A stretch of 64,000 bases of DNA from CAVQMC01 sp963713505 (lineage in GTDB: Bacteria > Bacteroidota > Ignavibacteria > Ignavibacteriales > Ignavibacteriaceae): contig CAVQMC010000007.1 of the NCBI GenBank assembly GCA_963713505.1, positions 124,001 through 188,000 of the forward strand, given 5' to 3'. Shown here piece after piece: positions 44,457-54,104 of this stretch. A program made the position numbers and the translations under genes. The notes beneath the pieces are model-generated. The model saw only the letters and a list, made by a program, of their open reading frames with translations. It was not told the origin of the DNA and did no database searches. Within the stretch, counting starts at the first letter, position 1. Each line of letters begins with the position of its first letter.

Positions 44457-44732
44457 ATGAAAATTTATGTGGGAAACTTAGCAACAGAAGTAACAGACAA
44501 TGATTTAAATGCACTTTTTTCTCATCATGGGAAAGTAGATGATGTTAAAATTATTCGTGAAATGTTCAGCCAGGTTTCTAAAGGTTTCGGTTTTGTAGAA
44601 ATGCGGAATAGAAGCGATGCTGAAAAAGCCATGACAGCCCTTAACACTTTTGAATTTAAAGGAAAAAAACTAATTGTTAATGAAGCCAGACCACAAAAGC
44701 AAAGAGGCAGCGGAAGAAGAAGATCATATTAA
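44457..44732 (+). CDS. RRM RNA-binding protein (first of two)
   Basis: The 91-residue protein is a single RNA recognition motif with RNP2 (KIYVGNL, residues 2-8) and RNP1 (KGFGFVEM). A short Arg/Gly/Ser tail (KQRGSGRRRSY) follows. Such small bacterial RRM proteins are often cold- or stress-linked RNA chaperones. A clear AAGGAAA ribosome binding site lies before the ATG. A paralogue follows 113 bases later. Confidence 0.9.
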   Translation: MKIYVGNLATEVTDNDLNALFSHHGKVDDVKIIREMFSQVSKGFGFVEMRNRSDAEKAMTALNTFEFKGKKLIVNEARPQKQRGSGRRRSY

Positions 44733-44845
44733 CCTGGCCGTTATTTTTTAAAAAGCTGAACCGAGTTTCTGTTTCATATTATCCATTCCTGCATAAGTAT
44801 GCGATTCAGTATTCATATTTGTTAATAAAAACTAAATAATATTAT

Positions 44846-45136
44846 ATGAAATTATTTGTTGGAAATTTATCAGAGGGAACTGATGTAAATGATCTCATTT
44901 CATTGTTTTCAGAGTACGGCAATGTTAGCTATGTTAAAATTATAAAGGACGCTTCAAATCAAATTTCAAGAGGATTCGGGTTTGTTGAAATGCCTAGAAA
45001 AGTAGATGCAAAAAGAGCTATTAAAACGTTAAATGAATTTGAATTTAATGGAAATAAACTTATTGTAAATGAAGCTAAATCTAATCAAGATAGAAAAAAT
45101 GCCGGAAGCAAAAAAAACTATGGAAGAAGAAGATGA
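44846..45136 (+). CDS. RRM RNA-binding protein (second of two)
   Basis: The 96-residue paralogue has RNP2 (KLFVGNL) and RNP1 (RGFGFVEM) and a basic tail (RKNAGSKKNYGRRR). It is a tandem duplicate of the preceding gene and probably binds single-stranded RNA in the cytoplasm. The gap between the two has no strong terminator, so co-transcription is possible. Confidence 0.9.
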   Translation: MKLFVGNLSEGTDVNDLISLFSEYGNVSYVKIIKDASNQISRGFGFVEMPRKVDAKRAIKTLNEFEFNGNKLIVNEAKSNQDRKNAGSKKNYGRRR

Positions 45137-45260
45137 AATGCAATTAATGATTTAACATACTTTTACTATTAATTTTAATCTAAAAATGTTAAAATAAACA
45201 TCGAATTTTATTTTGAAATTATTAATTACCGGGGAACCATATTTACTTCACAAGCAAGTC

Positions 45261-45347
45261 TCACAAAAAGCAATTAATGATGCCGGGGATGTACTTCGAA
45301 AAGATGTTGAGAACACAATAGGGGAATTGTATAAGGGTGTACTTTAA
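45261..45347 (+). pseudogene. Decayed 3' end of a copy of the helical-protein gene at 36998
   Basis: The frame read here gives QKAINDAGDVLRKDVENTIG and ends ELYKGVL before TAA. The intact gene at 36998-37324 reads QKAINAAADVLQKAVDTAIN and then GIL. The similarity is clear in both protein and DNA (for example AAGCAATTAATG and GGATGTACTTC). No start codon or upstream homologous part is found. The rest of the gap 45137-45577 holds no gene. Confidence 0.6.
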
Positions 45348-45577
45348 AGAGTATGCTATTATCCACTTTTATAATCAGTATAAATATTTACACTGTTTTT
45401 TTAACTGATATACCTGTTATTTGTATTGGTACTATTATTGTTTGAATAAAGTTTTATATCTCTCTAATATTAATAGTCATGGGCATTTAATGGCGGTTTT
45501 AATTCAGTTCAATTTTACTAATCAATCTACAAATCATTTTACAATAACATTTTTAGTAATTTATTCCCGGGGGTTAC

Positions 45578-46651
45578 ATGAAAACCTTACTTATTATCCT
45601 TCTACCTTTATTAACTTTTGCACAAAGTCAATTCTTGCCTGATACTCTAACTCTCTTAAGCGGAGAAAATGTTCCTTCTCTTATAACTTCAATAGAGGGT
45701 GAGCGAATAAATTTTAATTATTCCGACAATCGAAGTAATTTTATAGTTCTGCCTGCATTAAAAAAAGTTACTCTGGAAAATTTTGGTACAATACTTTCAG
45801 ATGGTAAATGGGCAAATATTGATTTAGATAAAGTAAAAGATTTTATCAATAGTAGATATGATAAAATAAATGCTTTAAAGAAAGCAAATAATGAACAGAA
45901 AAATAAAATTTCCAACCTAAAAATAGAAAAACCTAAACCGGATCAAAAAATTGCTGAAACACAATTCAAAAAATGGTCGTTCGGAGTTTTATTAATTCCT
46001 TATTATTCTAGTGAAAGTTATGATATTATGAGAAGCGGTGATTATCCACCTTATCCGACTATTTACAAAACAAGTAAAAATGAAATTAACATGGAGGCTC
46101 AGATTAGTTACGGTATAATTAAAAACCTAAGACTCACTTTTGATGCAAGTTATACCTCCAGTTTTTCCGAAACCACATATGATAGTCATCAGAGGAATAC
46201 AGGTTATACATATGATTATGGCTATAAAAATACCGACGGATTAAAATTGTTCGATTTTAACTTCGGATTAAAATATTACATTAATGATTTCTTATCTAGC
46301 AAAGTTAACATTTTCGTATTGGCAGCTGTGGGTAAACAGATTGCGTTTGTACAGAATAGCAGAAAAGATCTGTATCCTGATACCACTTCAGTTTCGATAG
46401 TTGAAGATAATATTGAAAAATTTACTAAGGATTTAAACTCCCCCTGGCATCTAAACTTTGGCTTTGGTGCCGAATACTTTTTTAATGAGTCACTTTCCTT
46501 AGTGTCAAGTATAAGAGTATTTTATTCTTCCACATCAGGTAAATATGAATCAAGATATATATATAACGAACAGACAAGTACAGTATCGGATGAAGAAACA
46601 TACAAAGATTTTTCTACAAAGATAGGAATTGGGTTAAACTATTATTTTTAA
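45578..46651 (+). CDS. Outer-membrane beta-barrel protein
   Basis: The 357-residue protein has a signal peptide (to about residue 16, TFAQ). A short N-terminal domain follows, then a coiled-coil-like segment (INALKKANNEQKNKISNLKI) and a C-terminal region of amphipathic strands ending in Phe (KIGIGLNYYF), the usual BAM signal. It is followed 22 bases later by a T9SS cargo gene on the same strand. The function is not known. Confidence 0.78.
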   Translation: MKTLLIILLPLLTFAQSQFLPDTLTLLSGENVPSLITSIEGERINFNYSDNRSNFIVLPALKKVTLENFGTILSDGKWANIDLDKVKDFINSRYDKINALKKANNEQKNKISNLKIEKPKPDQKIAETQFKKWSFGVLLIPYYSSESYDIMRSGDYPPYPTIYKTSKNEINMEAQISYGIIKNLRLTFDASYTSSFSETTYDSHQRNTGYTYDYGYKNTDGLKLFDFNFGLKYYINDFLSSKVNIFVLAAVGKQIAFVQNSRKDLYPDTTSVSIVEDNIEKFTKDLNSPWHLNFGFGAEYFFNESLSLVSSIRVFYSSTSGKYESRYIYNEQTSTVSDEETYKDFSTKIGIGLNYYF

Positions 46652-46672
46652 AATGCTTAGTGGGGTTTACAA

Positions 46673-49401
46673 ATGAAGAAAACAAAAGCGTTATTCTATT
46701 TAAAAATAATCATTTATTTTTTGATTTTTTGTTCATTCTCATATTCTCAGACTTTTAAGAAAAATGGAATTATTTATAGAAACTTTAAACTTAATGATGA
46801 TACAATTTCTGTTCAGAAAGAATTTCAATTATTAAAAAACAATATTTCAGATTCTTCAATACTGCCAACTGTTAAAAGTGATTTTTTGGTAAATTCTTTA
46901 AATGGAATTTACGGCAGTGAACAAGGTGAAGTTAAGTCAGCAGTCGACGGCAGTGGAAACAGGGCAAGTGTATGGCTGGATAAAAGAAATAATCAAAACG
47001 ATATATATGCTCAATTTTTTGATAATAACGGCAATAGAATTGGGCCTAATTTTCAGGTAAATCAAAATGATTTAACCGGCAACAATTCTCCGTTTATAGC
47101 TGCAAATAAAAATGGTCTTTTTGTTATCACTTATTTAATAGATTTTAGTACGGTTATAGTTAAAAGATTTAATAAAAACGGTGCTTCAATTGGTAATGAT
47201 ATAGTGGCAAATTCTTCAACGGGAATTAATACAATGCAGCCTTGTGCTGCGGTTAGTGACGATGGTTATATTATGGTTATGTGGGCTTCCGAACCGGGAA
47301 ATTGGCATTATCAAGTTTATGCAACTATTATTGACCCGTCAGGAAATATCATTCATCCGGATATATTGGTAAGTGAAAGTAACAAAGATCTAAATAGCAT
47401 AGGACAAGGAAAGCATATTGCTGTGGATTCTTTAGGAAATTATGGTTTAACATGGAGTTCATATGCAGGAGGTTATTATTCTCAAATATATATTCAAATT
47501 ATCAATAAATATGGCCAATTCTTAGGTTCTAATAAAATTGTAAGCAGTACTTCGAGTAATTTAAATTGCTATTTCCCTGAAATTGCTGCTGTTGATGATG
47601 GAACATTTATGATAGTTTGGAATGCTCAAAATTCAAATGCAACTAGTGGAACTCAAAGCAGGATATTTAATATCCAAAATGGTTTTGTAACACCGGTGAC
47701 AAATCTCAAAGATTTTAACAGCTTCAGTGATTATTACTTTGTCGGATCGGACAGAAAGCATTTATTTTATGCATTAAGCGGCGGAATAACTGATAAAATC
47801 ACAAAGATTAGTGCAAGCGGTATTGTTGCAAGTTCAACATTAATAGGCAACATTTATCCACAGAATTTAAATTACGTTTATCCGAATAGTATTAGTAATG
47901 TTGTTAATAATAAGTTTTCAATTTCATATATAGGATATAATGCAAATGACGAAAATGTTTATAATTTAGTACTTGATACTTCAATAACTCCAATTTCAGA
48001 GTTTGAAAAAATTAATGATGATACCGCAAGTTCTGTTCAAAGAAGTCCAATAGTTGCATTTAATAATCAAGGTAAATCTATAATATTATGGGAGGATCGA
48101 CGGAACGGAAGGCGGGATTTATACGCCCAGCTTTATGATGAAAATTTTAACCCTATAAAAGAAAATATTAAAATAAATGATCAAGATTCAGGTTCCTGGT
48201 TCGTACATGGTTATCAGGTAAAGTCTGAATCCGACGGTACCTTTATTATTGGATTTGACGGTTCTGAAGGAATATTACAATGATGAAGTTTATCTTCAAG
48301 CAGTAAGCAATAATGGCGAAAAAATAGGGAATAATATTTTAGTAAAAAGTAAGTTGTACGACAATATGTATAATCTTGCTATGAATATATCCGATAGTAA
48401 TGAAGTTTTAATATGTTATTATACTAAATACAGTGCAGGATTAAGAATTTACAATAAAGACTTAAATCCGGTTTCTACGGGAAGCAATATATTGACGTCA
48501 ACTTCAACTCAGTATTTTGATCCTATCGCAGTATCTGTTGATAAAGATTTGAACTTATTTGCAGTCTGGCAGAATTATAACTCTCCCACTCATGAAAGAA
48601 GTAAAAAAATTTACGGTCAGTTTTTTAATAAAAACACATCCAAAGCCTCTAATATAATAACTTTAGACAGCACCAATGGTTATATATTCAATCTAAAATG
48701 TGCTAACGAGGGAATTAATAATTACGCTTTAGTTTATAAAAATGATTCGAATCTTCATATTATAAGAAATTATAATTCAACCGAAGATATTCATTTTAGA
48801 AATCAGGATCCATATTATACTTATTCCCCGGGAAATATTAATATAGTCAGGTTTCGAAAACAAAAAATTGTTTATTACTTATAATCAGTATAATAATGTA
48901 AAAGGTTTCTATGCTAATGATAATAAACACTCTGTTGCTAATTATGAAATTTATGAATATCCATTTATAAATAATTATTACGATGATTATAACGGTGAAA
49001 ACAGTGCAGCTATTTATGGTGATAAACTAATCTTTACATATCAAAGCAATAAACATGGAGGGACAAGCAGCGATATTTGGGCTAATGTTAAATCACTCAA
49101 TAATATTAATTTTAGCAAAGAATATTTCTTTAAGCCTGTTTCCAGTGATTATCTTTATGATAACTATCCTAATCCATTTAATTCAAGTACTAAAATAATA
49201 TATGAATTATTATCTTACCATAAAGTAAGACTAACAATTTATGATATTCTTGGAAGAGAAGTGGAAGTACTGGTGGATAAAAACCAGGAAAAAGGAATAT
49301 ATGAAGTTAATTTTGATGGAACTACTTTAGCTTCCGGAGTTTATTTTTATAAACTTGAAGCATTTGATACAACGGTAAAAAAGATGATATTGCTTAAATG
49401 A
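46673..49401 (+). CDS. T9SS cargo protein with type A sorting domain (frame interrupted twice)
   Basis: The protein of about 908 residues starts with a signal peptide. It has repeated segments with a common plan (GNRASVWLDKRNNQNDIYAQ; GKSIILWEDRRNGRRDLYAQ) typical of beta-propeller surface proteins. It ends with the T9SS sorting domain (DNYPNPFNSSTKIIYELLS; GVYFYKLEAFDTTVKKMILL). The frames join if one G is removed at 48269-48270 (GSEEYYNDEVYLQ) and one A from the A-run at 48862-48867 (RKQKLFITYNQY). Both are single extra bases. The protein would be secreted and attached at the cell surface. Confidence 0.82.
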
Positions 49402-49403
49402 AA

Positions 49404-49432
49404 AAGGGGAGTGCAAACTCCCCTTATAAAAA
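49404..49432. terminator. Bidirectional terminator between convergent genes
   Basis: AAGGGGAGT and ACTCCCCTT form a nine-base stem with a four-base loop, flanked by an A-run on the left and TATAAAAAA on the right. It lies between the convergent genes ending at 49401 and 49447. Confidence 0.7.
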
Positions 49433-49446
49433 AACTATATTCTAAT

Positions 49447-51834
49447 TTATTTAAGTAGAATCATCTTCTTTGTACTTACAAAATTTCCCGTTTGAATTCT
49501 ATAGAAATATATTCCGCTCGGTAAATCGCTCGCGTTAAATTCAACTTTATAATAACCGGCTGTTTTGTAACCTTGAAATAGAACTTTTATTTCTTCTCCG
49601 AGAAAACTATATAGTGTTAACTTAACTTCATTCGGTTCAGGAATCCCAAATACTATAGAGGTTGCCGGGTTAAAGGGATTCGGATAGTTTTGAAAAAGTC
49701 CATAATCAGAAGGTATTTGGGAGAAAAGTTCATTTTCCAATCCAACTGCAGGTGAGCCTTGGCCGGTAACTCCAATGCTTGAAGAACTTCCTGCGGCATT
49801 ATGTGTTATTTCTATTGTCCCGTTATATGTTGTAACGGCAGCAGGACTAAAAGTAACTTCAATATCCTGGTTATTGCCCGGAGTTATTGTTGTATTTGTT
49901 AGATTTATCGTGAATGCTGTATTGTCGCTGGTTATATTTGTTATTTCTAAATCTGCATTACCGGTGTTTGCGATATTAAATGTCATCATAGAATCTTCAT
50001 TAACAGTTACCAATCCAAAATCTAAAGAAGATGGATTTACAGTTACTGCAGGAGCCGCACCTTCACCTGATACACTAACTTGAGAAGGACCTCCTGATGC
50101 ATTATGAGTGATCGTTATAATTCCATTATAATTTGTAGAATTAGTCGGGAGAAATGTTACTTCTATATCAAGATTATTTCCCGGGGTAATTGTCGTACTG
50201 GTCAAATTAACTGTAAACGCAGCATTGTCGCTGGTAATGTTGGATACTTGTAAATCAGCAGTACCGGTGTTCTCTATATTGAAAGTTAATGCTGATGATG
50301 AGTTAACATTTACTTGTCCAAAATCAAGAGATGTAGGATCAATATTAATTACAGGTACCGGAGGCAGCCATCCATTATTATCAAAATACAGTGAATATCC
50401 GTTACTGCCTGTATAAAGTACAATCGGTTCACCATTCAATTCGGCAACATAAGATTTTTGTAAACCTGTTGGGGTATAATCAGATATTGTTTGAGAACCC
50501 TGCCATGAAGTGCCGTTGTATATTCTTTGATTTATTTGTCTTGTGAAAGGGCTTACTGATTCACTCATTGTATATGAACATTGAAACACTGAATTATCAT
50601 TTACTTTTGAACAATAGAGTGAAGGATAAATTATATTCCAGGTTCCGTTAGCAATGAATGATTGATCTGAAGTCCAGGCACCGGAACCTACTTTACTTGC
50701 GAGTTTTAAATCAAATGTACTTCCGTTTTGTTTTGCATATAAAACTTGGACTTTTATGGAAGTTTGATCTGCTCTGGATGCTATAATTTCCGAATGCTGG
50801 GTTGTATCTGTTGTACCTAAAGCAAGTGTTGTATAATCCGACCAGCTTAAAGGATCACCATAATTTAGATTTTCTCTTACATATAAGTTTCCGGAATTAT
50901 ATCCGTTATAAGAAATATATGTAGATCCATTTAAGCCATAACACAAATCTACATCTTTTCCAACATGCCCAATACTATATTTATCCTGCCAAATAGTTCC
51001 ATATGAAGCCGGATCACTTCTTACACTCATCATAGCATTAAGACTATCATACAAAACAATTGCTCTATAGCCTGTAGCCGGATAATTGCGATCAACCGCA
51101 AAATCAACAACATCACTAGTTACAATTGATGTTGTGGTAAGCGTTGAGGGATCACTCATAAGGTATCTCGCTACATTTAACCTTGGCGTTGTTGTAGTTG
51201 AGGAGAATGTATAAAATAACAGGACATAATTTTCTCCAGTGCCGCTAAAACTATCAAAGCACATAATTTCTGTTTTATTATAATCGCCGGAAGTTGTTCG
51301 GGTTACCCAGAGATTCCACGTTAATCCGCCGTCGCTGGATTTATATATAAAAAGTGAATCATTTAAGGAAGTACCGTTATTTGTAGCAATCGAAACAAAA
51401 ATATTGCCGTCAAAACTAACATCCATTGAAAAGTCATTTAGAACTCTGTTCTCATAAAATACAACATCATTTTCCCAAAGTGGTGAAGTCGAAGGCGTAT
51501 TTTCTTTTGGTTTTATGTTGATATCATATAAAGGAACACCTTCACCGTCAAAATTTGAATTTGCTTTGGATTCAACATTTACAGTGTTGTAAAGTTGAGA
51601 TATATCCGGAGATGTTTTTTGTAATTTATTAATTATCTGTTCTCTCAAAGCATAATATAATTGCCAGTCTTCATTATTTTCGGCTGTCCGGATTTGATCC
51701 AGCAAAATTTTAATGTTTTGAGGTATTTCGATATTTGATTTTGGAATAGAAAGATCCGCATCCTGTCCCCAAGTCACATTAATTGAGCCTGTTAAAACGA
51801 AAATGACTATAACCATTCTTAGAAAATATTTCAT
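49447..51834 (-). CDS. T9SS cargo protein with two choice-of-anchor-D domains
   Basis: The 795-residue protein has a signal peptide (to about residue 24, VTWGQ) and a long N-terminal domain with a BNR/Asp-box-like sequence (SSDGGLTWNLWV). Two tandem ASH/choice-of-anchor D domains follow at about residues 493-593 and 594-692, each starting 'P(T/S)SLDFG.V'. The type A sorting domain is at the end (QNYPNPFNPATSIVFGIPEP; SGIYFYRIQTGNFVSTKKMI). The frame is intact. It would be secreted by the type IX system. The upstream gap 51835-52248 shows no gene. Confidence 0.88.
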   Translation of the reverse strand: MKYFLRMVIVIFVLTGSINVTWGQDADLSIPKSNIEIPQNIKILLDQIRTAENNEDWQLYYALREQIINKLQKTSPDISQLYNTVNVESKANSNFDGEGVPLYDINIKPKENTPSTSPLWENDVVFYENRVLNDFSMDVSFDGNIFVSIATNNGTSLNDSLFIYKSSDGGLTWNLWVTRTTSGDYNKTEIMCFDSFSGTGENYVLLFYTFSSTTTTPRLNVARYLMSDPSTLTTTSIVTSDVVDFAVDRNYPATGYRAIVLYDSLNAMMSVRSDPASYGTIWQDKYSIGHVGKDVDLCYGLNGSTYISYNGYNSGNLYVRENLNYGDPLSWSDYTTLALGTTDTTQHSEIIASRADQTSIKVQVLYAKQNGSTFDLKLASKVGSGAWTSDQSFIANGTWNIIYPSLYCSKVNDNSVFQCSYTMSESVSPFTRQINQRIYNGTSWQGSQTISDYTPTGLQKSYVAELNGEPIVLYTGSNGYSLYFDNNGWLPPVPVINIDPTSLDFGQVNVNSSSALTFNIENTGTADLQVSNITSDNAAFTVNLTSTTITPGNNLDIEVTFLPTNSTNYNGIITITHNASGGPSQVSVSGEGAAPAVTVNPSSLDFGLVTVNEDSMMTFNIANTGNADLEITNITSDNTAFTINLTNTTITPGNNQDIEVTFSPAAVTTYNGTIEITHNAAGSSSSIGVTGQGSPAVGLENELFSQIPSDYGLFQNYPNPFNPATSIVFGIPEPNEVKLTLYSFLGEEIKVLFQGYKTAGYYKVEFNASDLPSGIYFYRIQTGNFVSTKKMILLK
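49759..50358 (-). repeat. Two tandem ~300-bp units encoding ASH domains
   Basis: The two units (50056-50358 and 49759-50055) encode domains sharing long stretches such as NITSDNAAFTVNLTSTTITP and NITSDNTAFTINLTNTTITP. This indicates internal duplication inside the gene. Repeats of this kind can recombine or collapse in assemblies. Confidence 0.7.
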
Positions 51835-52248
51835 CTATTTTCCTCCCTTATTTTGAATGATTCTGTTTAATGTGTATGATCTCCCTTAATACTGAAGCAG
51901 GTTTAAAATGTTTTTCCGTATCAGAAGAAGAATTCTTTGGTTTGAATATTCCTGAATGTAGAGTATTCTATAAACTATGTAATTGAGGTTCTAAAGAATT
52001 ATTACGAATGAAACATGCAAATATTAATTGACAATAGCAACTAATCTTAATAAACCGCAAATGTTGAATATTAAATCTTTTAAATAAAAGTAAATTATTG
52101 TTTAAAGTTTAAAACAGCAATTATTGACTTATTCTACAGTTCATCATTTTAATAACACTTTGTTAAAAATTATAAAGCTAATATTAGAATAATTCGCTAT
52201 TCTGAATATTCACGTCCGGGATTAAATGAATTCATAAGTGAGGTCAAA

Positions 52249-52332
52249 ATGAAAATTAACATTACTTATTCGTATTTATTATTAATAGTTTTAATTTTAT
52301 CCGGATGCGGTCAGCAAAAAATCAAGTGTTGA
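52249..52332 (+). CDS. Tiny lipopeptide or truncated lipoprotein
   Basis: After a GAGGTC site, an ATG starts a 27-residue product with a signal sequence and a lipobox LSGC. Only seven residues follow the lipobox Cys (GQQKIKC). It may be a real lysis-type or entericidin-like lipopeptide, or the remnant of a lipoprotein gene. The rest of the gap 51835-52480 shows nothing else. Confidence 0.4.
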   Translation: MKINITYSYLLLIVLILSGCGQQKIKC

Positions 52333-52480
52333 TTAAAAATACAACCTGTTTTATTGTGTTTCATTTTCAATCGGATTTTATTTAATTCCAAATGCTTTCC
52401 ATTATCAAAAGAGAAAATATATAGTTACCCGGTTTCATTTTTTAATATTAATATTTCTACAATAAACTGTTATTAAAAAT

Positions 52481-53410
52481 ATGAATTATTCGAAAAGTTC
52501 TTTTTTCATTCTAATTGCGTTAACCTTTTTTTGTAATTCATCAATCCGGGGGAAAGTGAAAAAATCAAATCATACAGATTCCCATAAATTTAAAGAAGAT
52601 TTCATTAGCAAAAATTTAAATACAAATAGAAACAATGATTTCAAATGGTATAAAATGTTTACAGATCTTCCATCCGATTATTATAGTATGTTTGAAAAAT
52701 CTTTTAGTGAAAAAGATTTAACTAATGTGCTTGAGATTTCTATTTTAACAGGGGCTTTGGCAACAGCTGATCAATCCGGTTGGAAATATCAGAGACAGCT
52801 TTTCAATAAATCAAATTTTGATAGAAACATATCTAATATTGCGGTGGATATGGGCAACGGCGGGTATCAATTTTTAACTTCTGCCGCATTTTTCTCGGCA
52901 GGAATATTATTTCATAATCAAAGAGCGATAAAAACAGGCAGTAATATAGCAGAGGCTGTTTTGTCAACAGGTTTATTTGTACAATTACTTAAAAGGGTTA
53001 CCGGAAGAGAAAGTCCTTATGCTCAAAGTGAAGCAGGAGGGGAATGGCAGTTTATGCCGAGTATAAAAGAATATCAAAAAAATCAACCTAAATATTATTC
53101 GTTTCCTTCTGGTCATTTATCCACTGCAACTGCAGTTGTTACGGTAATTGCAAATAATTATCCAAATATTAAATGGATTAAACCTGTAGGTTATTCTTTA
53201 CTTGGCGTGCTAAGTTTTTCGTTGATAAATAAAGGTATGCATTGGTACAGCGATCTCCCGGTAGCATTTTTTCTCGGATATACTTTCGGTAATATTATAT
53301 CACCTTTAAAAAAAGAGAACCGTTCAAAAAAATTAAACGGTTCCGGGCTAATAGTAGCGCCATCTTATGTAAATAACGGAATTGCTTTAAATGCTGTTTA
53401 TAGTTTTTAG
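52481..53410 (+). CDS. PAP2-family membrane phosphatase
   Basis: The 309-residue protein has an N-terminal export signal. It carries the three PAP2 motifs in slightly varied form: KRVTGRESP, PSGH (in YYSFPSGHLSTATAVV) and a final HWYSDLPVA with the catalytic His. These enzymes dephosphorylate lipid phosphates such as undecaprenyl pyrophosphate or phosphatidic acid. Substrate is not deducible. A perfect 8-bp inverted repeat (GAACCGTT/AACGGTTC, 53317-53343) falls inside the coding region. Confidence 0.82.
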   Translation: MNYSKSSFFILIALTFFCNSSIRGKVKKSNHTDSHKFKEDFISKNLNTNRNNDFKWYKMFTDLPSDYYSMFEKSFSEKDLTNVLEISILTGALATADQSGWKYQRQLFNKSNFDRNISNIAVDMGNGGYQFLTSAAFFSAGILFHNQRAIKTGSNIAEAVLSTGLFVQLLKRVTGRESPYAQSEAGGEWQFMPSIKEYQKNQPKYYSFPSGHLSTATAVVTVIANNYPNIKWIKPVGYSLLGVLSFSLINKGMHWYSDLPVAFFLGYTFGNIISPLKKENRSKKLNGSGLIVAPSYVNNGIALNAVYSF

Positions 53411-53434
53411 TTATTTCATTAAAACAATCAATCT

Positions 53435-53863
53435 TTAATTACTTTGTACCGATATTGTACCTTTTATTCCGTTTACCGTTGTTGAGCTCCAATTTCCTTT
53501 TAAAGTATTAGAGTTTAAGTTTAACTCACTCATCCATGTGAAATTTGTCCCCTTCAACCAAATATTAAAATTATTTTCATTAGTCTTTGCTCCATCGATT
53601 GTTCCTGAATACTGCTGAACAAAATTTCCTTTAACAAGTCTCATTCTAAAAGTCCCGGAAATGCTGTTGTCTGTTTGAAGAATATTAAGTGTTAGTGAAC
53701 CGCCGGTATAAGCCGGGTGAGTAATTGAACCTTCCCAACTTCCCGATATGTTTGACGGCTGTGGTGAAACTGGATCTTTTGAACATGCCGATAAACTAAT
53801 AATTAACATTAACAAAAATTGTATCAAAAGGATTTTCTTTGCATTTTGTTTGATTATTTTCAT
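53435..53863 (-). CDS. Predicted lipoprotein, beta-rich
   Basis: The 142-residue protein has a lipobox (LSAC, Cys27) followed by a polar linker. Its beta-strand pattern (ISGSWEGSITHPAYTGGSLT; ISGTFRMRLVKGNFVQQYSG) is similar to the small lipocalin-like or 'GxWxG' lipoproteins frequent in Bacteroidota. The function is unknown. It is convergent with the PAP2 gene. Confidence 0.7.
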   Translation of the reverse strand: MKIIKQNAKKILLIQFLLMLIISLSACSKDPVSPQPSNISGSWEGSITHPAYTGGSLTLNILQTDNSISGTFRMRLVKGNFVQQYSGTIDGAKTNENNFNIWLKGTNFTWMSELNLNSNTLKGNWSSTTVNGIKGTISVQSN

Positions 53864-54104
53864 TGCATTGCCTTTCTTTTTATTTGTAATAATTATTTTG
53901 ATTTACTACTTTGCTTTTTATCGATTTCAAATCTCTGTTTAATCTTACTTCGTATTATTTTCGCTTCTATTATTAAACGCAGAAAATATTTATAAAAATG
54001 ATAATAGAATTCAAAAAATTTTTAATCATTAAAGAATTATCCCTGTTTTAATGTATTATTCCGCTTTAATTAACTTCAAAGCTTATATAAATTGAGGTAA
54101 ATAA

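Noticed and set aside
33232..45577. Accessory region as a mobile element or prophage
   Set aside because: I find no transposase, integrase, terminal repeats or phage structural genes. The lysozyme-like gene alone does not support a prophage.
53317..53343. Perfect inverted repeat GAACCGTT/AACGGTTC in the PAP2 gene
   Set aside because: It is inside the coding region, not followed by a T-run, and encodes ordinary residues. I see no second copy to support a regulatory site.
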